64,000 bases of DNA from Paludibacter jiangxiensis (GTDB lineage Bacteria; Bacteroidota; Bacteroidia; Bacteroidales; Paludibacteraceae), in contig CAMBSB010000004.1 in the NCBI GenBank assembly GCA_945870155.1, forward strand, positions 20,134-84,133, in the 5' to 3' direction. The notes beneath the pieces are model-generated. The model saw only the letters and a list, made by a program, of their open reading frames with translations, was not told where the DNA came from and did no database searches. A program made the position numbers and the translations under genes. Numbering within the stretch: position 1 is the first letter of the stretch; each line of letters starts with the position of its first letter. Shown one piece after another: positions 40,033 through 49,400 of the stretch.

Positions 40033-40077
40033 AAGCCCCACCCGATAGCTATCGGGATAAACAGGGGTTGGGGGGTC
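40033..40077. repeat. Oppositely oriented GC-rich element with embedded 16-bp palindrome CCCGATAGCTATCGGG
   Basis: GAAGCCCCACCCGATAGCTATCGGGATAAACAGGGGTTGGGGGGTC; outer parts are the reverse complement of the 39951 element type. Confidence 0.8.
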
Positions 40078-40729
40078 AAAACCTAAAATATATCATTAAA
40101 TATTTTCAATTACTTATGATTATCATAAGTTTACATATTTATTGCGGATTTAAGGATAAAAGCCCTTATTCTTCTTTTTTCTTCCCTTAGTAGTCACGAA
40201 TTAGAAAATGTTTTAACCCTTATTGATACCAATTTCGACAACTAAATTAAATCTTTTTTGTTTGTTATAGTTTATAAAACCACTTCAGATTATATTTTGG
40301 GAATAACATTTAAACAACCACAACCCAAATAATATTGTCTTAAATGTAAATTCTTCAAGAAATATTAGTTAAATAGATATTTCAAATTACCTCACAAACA
40401 ATGCTTACAGTACGATAATGAAATTTATTTTATAACTTTGATAATATTTGATAAGTGAAAGCAATTATTTTAAAAATTATCTTTATATTTGCATCAAGTT
40501 TAAAACAAATAAACATTTTTTACTATTAAACTTAAAACTCTTTGCTAACAACTGTTTTAATTTCCTTATAACTAATAGGACTTATGACATTTTGCAACAC
40601 CATATCTAAGTTTTACTTGTATGCCACTAATGTAAAATTAGCTGCAAACGGTGTTTTGCTTGAAAGATTATTTTTTCTAACAATATCAGCGCAAAAACAA
40701 TTTATAGTTTTCGCGTGATTTTATTTTAT

Positions 40730-40776
40730 ACTGCCTTTGAAGGAAATGTAAATTTCTTTCAAAGGCAGTTTTTTTA
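40730..40776 (+). terminator. Strong hairpin terminator
   Basis: ACTGCCTTTGAAGGAAATgtAAATTTCTTTCAAAGGCAGT followed by TTTTTT. Confidence 0.8.
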
Positions 40777-40791
40777 CTAGTAAATACAACT

Positions 40792-40959
40792 CTTGGCGTA
40801 GAAATAGCTTCTCTTGGTAGTGAAACAGCATCTCTTGATCGAGAAATGCAATCTCTTGGTTGTGAAATGGTATCTCTTAATTGCGAAATGGTATCTCTTG
40901 ATTGCGAAATGCCATCTCTTGGTTGCGAAATGGCATCTGTTGATAAAGAAATGGCATCT
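40792..40959. repeat. Array of eight 21-bp tandem repeats
   Basis: Consensus CTTGRTTGYGAAATGGYATCT; eight contiguous degenerate units, then a partial ninth. Confidence 0.92.
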
Positions 40960-41047
40960 GTTGGAAAAAAATCGAAAATTATTATTACAAATACAATGAT
41001 ATATACAATTTCAATCTTCAATCTTTAATCCTTAAAAAATTTACAAA

Positions 41048-41737
41048 ATGACAAGAGTAGAACAAAACCAATTGAACATGATGAAAAGTGTAGATCAATT
41101 CTTCACTAACAATCAATCTCATTTTAGTGCCCATCCGGCTATAGTGGCAGCTGCCAACAAGTTGAAAACACTTATTAGCGATATTAATTCGCATAGTCAG
41201 GTACAGGCAGTTAGCACCAAAGCCGACACTGCGATTAAAGCCAAAGCCAAAAGCATTTTAATTGACACTTTACTTAAAGTGGTTGGAGGAATGGCTGCCC
41301 ATGCTGCTACCACGGGCGATACCCGGCTGAAAATGACTGCCGACATCACCCCCTCGGAACTTAAAAAGATGCCTGAAAACGAACTGATGATAAAAATCCG
41401 CGCTACTTACGAAGCCGCTTTGCCACTTGCCACAGAGCTGGCACCATGGGGAGTAACCCAAGTCGATATTGATGCACTCAATGCCGGAGCCGATGAATAT
41501 ACTACCAAAAGTCCCGGCATACGCAACCTGAAAGCAAAAACCGTACAAGCCACCACCGATCTCAAGGCCAAACAGGATGAAGCCAATACCCATATCAAAT
41601 CTATCCTGGATCCCATGATGTTACCCTTCAAAAACCTGAACCCAACCCTACATGGCGAATACCTGAATGCCCGTGTTATTGTGGATTTAGGAGGTGGAAA
41701 AAGCGCAGCACCTGTGGATGTGAAGCCGGTGGAATAA
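41048..41737 (+). CDS. Hypothetical protein (uncharacterised Bacteroidota-type family)
   Basis: 229-aa ORF with visibly higher GC than neighbours; C-terminal LNPTLHGEYLNARVIVDLGGGKS. Confidence 0.8.
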   Translation: MTRVEQNQLNMMKSVDQFFTNNQSHFSAHPAIVAAANKLKTLISDINSHSQVQAVSTKADTAIKAKAKSILIDTLLKVVGGMAAHAATTGDTRLKMTADITPSELKKMPENELMIKIRATYEAALPLATELAPWGVTQVDIDALNAGADEYTTKSPGIRNLKAKTVQATTDLKAKQDEANTHIKSILDPMMLPFKNLNPTLHGEYLNARVIVDLGGGKSAAPVDVKPVE

Positions 41738-41739
41738 AA

Positions 41740-41792
41740 ACATTACAACTCCTACGATGGGTTTAAAGTCATCGTAGGAGTTGAATGTTTTT
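41740..41792 (+). terminator. Long hairpin terminator after the 41048 gene
   Basis: AACATTACAACTCCTACGATGggtttaaagtCATCGTAGGAGTTGAATGTTTTT. Confidence 0.85.
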
Positions 41793-42085
41793 GTACTCCA
41801 GCACGTGAACTCACAAATGATTGATGCTTAATTGAATTTCTGTAGGTTTATTTTTTCAAATATTTTCTTCATTTCGTAAATAAGATTTATGCTAGAATTA
41901 AAATCTTATTTTAAATATTTACGATTTGATAAAAAATTAATTTACGAAACTTTTAAGTGTTTTCTTTAAGAAAGTTGTATATTTGTACTTTCGTAAAATA
42001 AATGTTAACGGCAAAGTTAAAAAGTGACTCGACGACAGGGTCATGGTTATACCGACAAATAAAATAAATCTGTAAAAACTAAAAT

Positions 42086-43066
42086 ATGAGCAAGAAAAAC
42101 TATTGGTGTTATAGAGTCGATACTAGTAATATCAAATATTTCACCAACGAACTTAACGAAGGAAGATTAAGACAAGGTTGGGGTTGGGATAAGGCGCAAG
42201 ATTTAAGAAACTTTAAGCTAGATGAAGGTGCTGGTCGAAATAGACCTATGTTTAATAAAGTTAAAAAGGGCGATATTCTACTAATTCCTCAATTACCAAA
42301 TTGGGGGGAGGTTGCTTTGGTTGAAGCGACTGAAGACTGGAACAAAGGATATTTTTTTGATATAAACCCAAAGTATGGAGACTATGGACACGTATTTCCA
42401 GCTAAATATCTTAAAAAATTCACAAGAGATAATGCAAATGTAACTGGCAATTTACGTTCTACTTTAAAAAATCCATCCAGATTTTGGAATATCAATCATT
42501 ATTCAGACGATGTAGATTTATTACTTAATACACAAATCACAGAACTATCCAAGAGACAAGACCATAATAGTCGATTAGAAAGTTCAATTGGTTCAGTATT
42601 TAATGATGTTTTTGATCAAACGTTATTTGCTGATAAGTTGTATGAGAAATTGACAGAGCAATTCACTAGAGAAGAATGGGAGTTTGCACTGGTTTATGGA
42701 CTTAAACAAATGTTCCCATTTTACCAAATAGAACGAGTAGGCGGGAAAGAAGAAAAAAATCATGGCACTGACATTTTAATAAAAATACCGAGTATTCTAT
42801 CAAATTATGGTTATGCAATAGCTATTCAAGTTAAAGATTACGATGGGTTCGTTGGTAATGAAGTTATCGCACAGATAAACAAAGCTGACAATTATTGGGA
42901 TAGCGAAAATTTAAAACTTATAGAGAAAATAGTAATTATTACCAAAGCAAAAAAAGACGAAAACATTAGACTTCTTGAACACGATAAGAATGTAAAGTTT
43001 ATTTTTGCGACTGAATTAAAACAACTTTTGACTGAAATTGGAAAATGTTTTATCGGGATGAAATAA
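42086..43066 (+). CDS. Putative restriction endonuclease: N-terminal EVE/PUA-like domain plus C-terminal Mrr-like PD-(D/E)xK nuclease domain
   Basis: N-term YWCYRVD...GWGWDKAQDL...VKKGDILLIPQLPNWGEVALVEAT; C-term GGKEEKNHGTDILIKIPSI...YAIAIQVKDYDG (D...QxK). Confidence 0.72.
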   Translation: MSKKNYWCYRVDTSNIKYFTNELNEGRLRQGWGWDKAQDLRNFKLDEGAGRNRPMFNKVKKGDILLIPQLPNWGEVALVEATEDWNKGYFFDINPKYGDYGHVFPAKYLKKFTRDNANVTGNLRSTLKNPSRFWNINHYSDDVDLLLNTQITELSKRQDHNSRLESSIGSVFNDVFDQTLFADKLYEKLTEQFTREEWEFALVYGLKQMFPFYQIERVGGKEEKNHGTDILIKIPSILSNYGYAIAIQVKDYDGFVGNEVIAQINKADNYWDSENLKLIEKIVIITKAKKDENIRLLEHDKNVKFIFATELKQLLTEIGKCFIGMK

Positions 43067-43074
43067 ACCCAGCC

Positions 43075-43196
43075 GTTTACAAAGTGTAGCGGTCATTAAG
43101 GGTTTCCGTGGTATTCGAGCATTCTGCCCCGCATAAACTTCGCTGTAGCTTGACAGTGACGAAGCCCGCAATCCCTTACTGCCGCTACACTCAAAC
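43075..43196. repeat. ~122-bp imperfect cruciform-forming element
   Basis: GTTTacaAAGTGTAGCGGTCATTAAGGGTTTCCG ... CGCAATCCCTTACTGCCGCTACACTcAAAC; inner stem CTTCGCTGT/ACAG(tga)CGAAG. Confidence 0.75.
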
Positions 43197-43280
43197 ATTA
43201 TGATCATTCTTAAACATCAGGAGATGATAGTATAAATATACAGGGTTATTAATTAATAACTTTCATTAAAACTAAATAAA

Positions 43281-43757
43281 ATGGCAAAATTCATTATCAT
43301 CAGAGGCAAGAAAGATTCAGGAAAAACAACAACGGCAGGTCTTGTTTTTATTGAACTTTTAAAAATTTCCGAATTAAAACATCTGGTCAATGGTAAAGAC
43401 GTTGTTTCAAACAGTCTAGAATATAATTCTGATACTGGCGATTTAAAAGACTTTAGTGCAATTCTAACAATAAATAGTAAAAAAATTGCTATTATAAGTG
43501 CTGGTGATGAGGTAAATCCTTTAGCAAATAATATTAATGATTTTATCGCAAATAATATAAATATAATAATTTGCTGTGCGCGAAGCAGAAATGTTAAAGG
43601 TTCTACTTACAGAATGATAATTGACACATATACTAAAGATCATCAAATTCTAAAAGAAATTTGGGTTTACTATAGTATAGATAAAGAAGACAAAGATGTA
43701 ATAAAGAAAGCTTCTGTTTTCGAAATTTTCGAAATTGTAAATAAATATGTAAAATAA
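43281..43757 (+). CDS. Small P-loop NTPase-like protein
   Basis: FIIIRGKKDSGKTTTAGLVF Walker A. Confidence 0.7.
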   Translation: MAKFIIIRGKKDSGKTTTAGLVFIELLKISELKHLVNGKDVVSNSLEYNSDTGDLKDFSAILTINSKKIAIISAGDEVNPLANNINDFIANNINIIICCARSRNVKGSTYRMIIDTYTKDHQILKEIWVYYSIDKEDKDVIKKASVFEIFEIVNKYVK

Positions 43758-43789
43758 ACAAGTACTTTAATTTTATAAATAATAATCAA

Positions 43790-45190
43790 ATGAAATCAAT
43801 ATCAAGAAAATACATTTGTATTCTATTTGTTTTTCAGCCTTTATTTTTACTTTGTCAAATAACTATTAAAGAGATGGATAAGAAGATAGAAGAAAAGATA
43901 GTTATAAAGCCTGAACCTTACGATAGTCTAAAAAACTGGGAGACTCATGAAAATGAAAAAGACTATAAAATGTATATAGGTCTTCAAGTATATTTACCAC
44001 CTTTCGTGAACCAAACAGATGAATCAATGCGTATCGAAATTGGGAATAGAACATATAATGAATATGAGATACCAATTTTGTTTACTCAAACACCAACTAT
44101 TATTAATCTTGATAGTTTAAATAAAACTATGACTTTACGAGAATATAATTTAAGGGGTGAAATTAAAAAGATTACAATATATAAGAAAGCTGCTACTTTA
44201 GCCTATAAACCTTTTATTTTGTCAAGTCTAAAAGACTACACAACCGATTCTAGAGTCTATTTAATTGTTACAAATGATATCAGTATAGGAGATAAATATT
44301 ATACTATTATCGATGTTATTTACGGGGAGAGAAGGGATTCTTTATATAAAAGAATAAGAGAGAACTTAAAATCACAAGATGTTAGTGGTCAATTTCAAGA
44401 TAATTATGTGTTTTCTCAGAGCTATAAATATAATCGAGTATTTGTTCTAAAAAATGACATATCAGGAGATACAACATATTGTGTTGACTTAGAAAGATTT
44501 TTTTTGGTTCCATACTTTGTTAAACAAAAGGAGCTATTCAAGAATAAAAAACTTGTTTATGACGATCTCAAAACTGGTTCGGGAGATTGGAGTAGTTTTG
44601 TTAACTCTGATATTGTGACATTTGATACTCGTTATGAAATAAAAAAAGAAAATGATAAGGGAAAAGATGTAACTGAAGGGAAAGAAGTAGTAGTTGTACC
44701 TGGTAGTAAATGGTATTGTTCTGACGTAACATTGGTAAAAGAAAAATCAACATCTAGATATGAATCAAGAACGTATAATATTCGCTATATACTTGGGAAT
44801 GAAAAGAATGAAGAGATTGCATTAGAGTCTTTAAAGGGCTTTATGACAGAAGTGGAATATTTAAAGAGAGAAGCAAATAACAAAATACAAATGGAGCAAC
44901 TGCTTATAAAACAGAAACAAGAACTGCAACTTAGGAATGAAAATGTTCGTAAAGCAACAGAAAAACGAAAAGCTGAATGTGTCAATTTATATGGACAAAT
45001 AAATGGTGAGTTAATTGCCCAAGAAAAAATAAAAATTGGAATGACACAAGAAATGTGTAAATATGCTTGGGGTAATCCTTATTCGTCAAACAAAACAACA
45101 ATAAAAGATCGTGTTACCGAAAATTGGTTCTATTTGATGGGATATATTCTTTATTTTGAGAATGGTATTTTATCAAGAATTGAAGAATAA
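43790..45190 (+). CDS. Hypothetical exported protein
   Basis: Signal peptide-like N-terminus; coiled-coil segment; 466-aa intact ORF. Confidence 0.65.
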   Translation: MKSISRKYICILFVFQPLFLLCQITIKEMDKKIEEKIVIKPEPYDSLKNWETHENEKDYKMYIGLQVYLPPFVNQTDESMRIEIGNRTYNEYEIPILFTQTPTIINLDSLNKTMTLREYNLRGEIKKITIYKKAATLAYKPFILSSLKDYTTDSRVYLIVTNDISIGDKYYTIIDVIYGERRDSLYKRIRENLKSQDVSGQFQDNYVFSQSYKYNRVFVLKNDISGDTTYCVDLERFFLVPYFVKQKELFKNKKLVYDDLKTGSGDWSSFVNSDIVTFDTRYEIKKENDKGKDVTEGKEVVVVPGSKWYCSDVTLVKEKSTSRYESRTYNIRYILGNEKNEEIALESLKGFMTEVEYLKREANNKIQMEQLLIKQKQELQLRNENVRKATEKRKAECVNLYGQINGELIAQEKIKIGMTQEMCKYAWGNPYSSNKTTIKDRVTENWFYLMGYILYFENGILSRIEE

Positions 45191-45381
45191 ATAAAGTGTA
45201 ATTTTTCAAATTGTGTGTAAAATAATTTAAAACCCTTGTTGGTCGTAAAGTATTTATTTAATAGGAGTTAGTCATAGCGTTCAATTATGTCGTAGCTAAA
45301 TGCAAGGCTAACTTGATATAATTATCATTTAAGGTTTCAGATAGCAATTATTGGTAAGTGCCACTTGCGTTTACAAATATT

Positions 45382-45445
45382 AAAATCCATTACATTTCAC
45401 TATCCATTTATATAATTGGCTGAATTTCAGGTTTGAAGTTCAGCC
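45382..45445. repeat. Direct repeat A (~64 bp) with terminator-like hairpin, upstream of HEPN-MNT
   Basis: AAAATCCATTACATTTCACTATCCATTTATATAATTGGCTGAATTTCAGGTTTGAAGTTCAGCC, close match to 46367-46431. Confidence 0.85.
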
Positions 45446-45563
45446 GTTTATTTATTAGTATAAAAAATCAATTCTATTAAAGCTCAAATTGTTTAAAAAT
45501 ATTTTTTGTATTTTTACATCAATTTTCGGTCTAAGTGTGTATCTTTGCATATTATAAAAAAAA

Positions 45564-45956
45564 ATGACTAAAGAAGAGCATATATTTTATTGGGAAAAAC
45601 AAGTTGATGAGGATTTTGATTGTGCAAATGTTCTGTATAAGGCGAAACATTTTGCTCAATCTTTATTTTGGGCTCATTTAGCTCTCGAGAAACTTACGAA
45701 AGCCCTTTGGATAAAAAACAATGAAAGCAATACGCCTCCGCTTGTTCATAATCTACTTCGTCTTTTTACTCAAACAAATGAAGAGTTTACGGATGAACAA
45801 TTGATTTTTGTAAATGAAATGAACTCATTTCAGATCAAAGGAAGATATCCCGATTATATTGAGAGTCTTGAAATGAGTGTAACTAAAGAAGTTTGCGAAG
45901 AATATCTTATTAAAACACAACAAATGATACTATGCTTACGAGAGAAATTGCTTTAA
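45564..45956 (+). CDS. HEPN domain protein (toxin of HEPN-MNT module)
   Basis: AKHFAQSLFWAHLALEKLTKALW, LVHNLLRL, GRYPDY; overlaps downstream nucleotidyltransferase ORF. Confidence 0.88.
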   Translation: MTKEEHIFYWEKQVDEDFDCANVLYKAKHFAQSLFWAHLALEKLTKALWIKNNESNTPPLVHNLLRLFTQTNEEFTDEQLIFVNEMNSFQIKGRYPDYIESLEMSVTKEVCEEYLIKTQQMILCLREKLL

Positions 45957-46258
45957 AACAAGCTACCGATTTTATTTTAGACTGTTTAAAAAGCGGCATT
46001 AATATTGATAAAGCAATCTTGTTTGGGTCTATTGCTAAGAACGAACAACGAGAATTTTCGGATATTGATATTGCTTTGATATCAAGTCAATTTACAAAGA
46101 ATTTTGTTTCAAACAGCAAATTAACATCAAAGATTAATATTCGTTTTCCGTTAATTGAAGTGCATCATTTTAATTCGGAATACTTTACACAAGGTGACCC
46201 ATTTATAAGCGAGATTAATAAAACCGGATTGGAAATTAAATTTAGAAACCAGCTTTAG
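45932..46258 (+). CDS. Minimal nucleotidyltransferase (MNT antitoxin)
   Basis: AILFGSIAKNEQREFSDIDIALIS (GSxnDxD). Confidence 0.88.
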   Translation: MLTREIALKQATDFILDCLKSGINIDKAILFGSIAKNEQREFSDIDIALISSQFTKNFVSNSKLTSKINIRFPLIEVHHFNSEYFTQGDPFISEINKTGLEIKFRNQL

Positions 46259-46366
46259 TTTAGAGTCAACGTAACAAACGGTTTTAGTCTTCAAGGTTTT
46301 ATAATTTTGTCATATAGATTTACGTAAATATTTATCCGCATTAATCACTTTGGTTTAGCAAGTCCT

Positions 46367-46431
46367 AAAAATCCTCTACATTCAACCATCCATTTATATT
46401 ATTGGCTGAATTTCAAGTTTGAAGTTCAGCC
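46367..46431. repeat. Direct repeat B (~64 bp) with terminator-like hairpin, downstream of HEPN-MNT
   Basis: AAAATCCTCTACATTCAACCATCCATTTATATTATTGGCTGAATTTCAAGTTTGAAGTTCAGCC. Confidence 0.85.
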
Positions 46432-46484
46432 AATAGGTGCATTTTATCTATCTTAATCAAGACTCAAGCAATTTAATACTTAAT

Positions 46485-49400
46485 CTACCTCGTTAACATA
46501 AACTTAAAGCTCATGCCAAAATTGGTTGATGAAACAGGGAACGATGACGAAATAAGCGGTGTGCTCATCTGTCGGTCGAAGTACATTTGTATATTAATCT
46601 TGGAGCTAAATACATAATCGGCAATAATTTTAAGCGTAAACATTTTGTTACCGCTCGAAGCTTGCGTGATGTTTTCATCAATTTTTCGAAGCAAAGTTTT
46701 AATATCTTTGTACGATAAATCGGCACTCAATTTCAAATCGTTGGTTACCCTTGTCTGCTGACTATTTTTTAATTTCATTATCACATCAAAGTCCTTTAAC
46801 AAATACCCCACTCCAACTACAAATTCATCCGAAGAAGCTTCGATTAATTGTGTGCTTGTCAGGTTTAAAGCCAGATTACGCTGTTTACGATACTCTAGTT
46901 TGGTTGTCATACTGTTTTTGAGAGCTGCATTTATTCCAATTAATGGGGCAAACTGCTCAGTTATCGAAACCGAAGCAATATCGTAAGGCGACGAAGGAAT
47001 TGGGTTATTTGACTGTACATCACGCACATAACCAAGTGCATTATTATCGTCCATGGCTACCCAAGTTGAAAATGAAGTGTAATTCCCAACACTGTAACGC
47101 GATGTATAAGCATGCGTTAAACTGATATTCCTGAAATTATCTTTCACCCAGGGAATACGCGTTAGCCCATCAAAATTAATACGCCAGTTTGGTAATATAT
47201 TCAAGATAGAAAGGAATGGATTTGTATCCATATTATTGGCATCCCTACCATTATAAGCAGCTAAAAAGGCAGGAATTAACACATCAGATGAGTTGATTCC
47301 ATAAATACCTTTTTTTGAATCATAATCTTTTCCTTTAATTGTTTCATCTTCGGCAAAGAAACCTGTTGATGGATATTTAGTTCTTTCCAGCTTGGCATTC
47401 AGTCTGTTAGCAATAATCTGGCGGTTAGCTAAAAAATTATCAAAAACATCAGATGCATAATTATTTGTAACATCACCTATAGGCTTAAATGCAGTTGCCA
47501 ACGAAATTTGAGTAATATTATAACTTCCTGTAAATGTGCGCGGCATACCATCAAACATATACTGAACAGTAGTATTATCTGCCGTATAACGTTTGGCATT
47601 CAGGTCAATCTTAAATCCGGGGAATGGTTCAAGACTGGCTTTGATATCTAAATCGGATGTAAATGCTGTAGACGCCGGATTTACTATTGAATCATTCATT
47701 ATTAACCAATCATTCTTAACAGCATTATTAATTGTATTGGCATCAAAGAACCCAAAAGCAAAGCCATAACCGGGAGCATTAAGTCCGTTGTTATCTTTTT
47801 CCTGACCAAGAATTCCCGGTTGATTGCGGAATCCGGGCAACACCATACTATTGGATTGACGATAAGTAATGGAAGCACGTCGGGTCATCATTATCAATCG
47901 TGTTGCAAAATCAATTACGTTTCGGCCAGCTGATTGCATATTGGGATCTAATGTAATAACCGATACAGAAATACTATCCATATTCAATTTAGGCGAAATT
48001 TCGAGGGATGTTGCATTCACCGTTTTATAATCTACAGGAAATGCTTTTCCGGTTTTTGTTTTGGCTATTAATGCAATCTTTTCGGAACCTAAATTATGCG
48101 TTATGGTAATTTTTTGATTCTTTTCCAGTTTAACTACCTGATTATAAGTTTTTGGATTAAACTTCTGATTATTATTTTGTTGCGAAGCAAATTTACGATT
48201 TAATTCTTTTAAATATTTCGATTTATTGTACAAAGTCTCAAAGTTTAACTGAGCATCAGCCGACCATGCACCCATAGTTGTAGCAATATTTCCAATTTCG
48301 GTTTTTCCTTTCATTAAAGCCGATCTGTTCCAACTATAAGTAGAATTGTATGAAGTATTGGCATTGATCCAGTCCAACAATGGAATTTTATTGATAGGCA
48401 ATGTCCATGAAGCTGAGAATACTTGTTGGAAAGTATAGGGATTACCCAATTTCTTGATACTCGACCAAACAGTATCTCGCCATTGCTCGTAATAATCTTT
48501 TCCAATTTCAGGAGTAAAATATGCCTCTTCTATGTTGGAGTTCATAGCCGACTGATAAGTAAAATGCAGGGATTTTGTCATATCATATTTTATGTCGAAA
48601 TTTCTATTCCACATAAAATCCTTACTGAAACTCAAATCGAAGTTTGTTGGAGCTCCTACCTGAGCCAAATCGCGCAATTTTATTTGTGAAAATTGTCGAT
48701 TCATATCGGTATTGAAACTCAAAGACGAAGGCAAATAATTGAAATTAAAATCTGAAATGATTTTAAATGCCGGTTTTTTGAGTGCTTTAATATTTTTAAA
48801 TGGTTCAACGGGTTGCGGATTAAATGAGAAATCGTAATTTAACGCCGCACGTTCCTGTTTTATCAAATTGGTTTCAATCTCAGCACTCGATTGATTTGTT
48901 TCGGTATATGCATAAGTAAAGCTCAGATTAGCAGGGTCATAAATCTGTGGTGTTTTACTTTTAATATTGATACGAGCAGATGATATATTAAAACTCTTCG
49001 AAGTGTTTCTTGTTTGCGAATTCATTGTCAAAGTATCTCTTTGAGCTTTGTTTTTCATAGCATTCAATGCATCATTTAACAACACATCTTCATCCAAAGG
49101 ATTGTATTTTGGTGTCAATTTTTCATCGGTATAGGAGAAATAAGCCGGCAACTGTATTTTTGCTTTTTCGGGCAAAAATCTTCCCAATTCAAGACTGGTA
49201 GAGAAATTCATTTGGTATAAATCATCATTACGCCTGTCCATAACATTGCTTTCGATGCTACCATAGCCGGCAGTTTCAACACGGCCCGATAAATTTACAT
49301 TTCCTAAATCGGACAATCCTATAGCCAAATTACCCATAGCAGCCCAGCCACCCTCTTCGTTAAATTCGGACATGCGCAATTCATTTACCCAAATTTCACC

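Noticed and set aside
40792-40959. CRISPR-like array
   Set aside because: Units are contiguous 21-bp tandem repeats with no unique spacers and no cas genes nearby.
40686-41028. ORFs on both strands across the 21-bp array (111, 61 and 60 aa)
   Set aside because: A 21-bp repeat lacking stops keeps several frames open automatically; no frame is clearly favoured.
43016-43207. 63-aa minus-strand ORF
   Set aside because: Lies across the cruciform element and the 3' end of the nuclease gene; best explained as translation of a structured repeat.
45240-45380. Possible second attC-like site (GTTAGTC...GGCTAAC)
   Set aside because: Pairing is short and interrupted; does not match the 43075 element.
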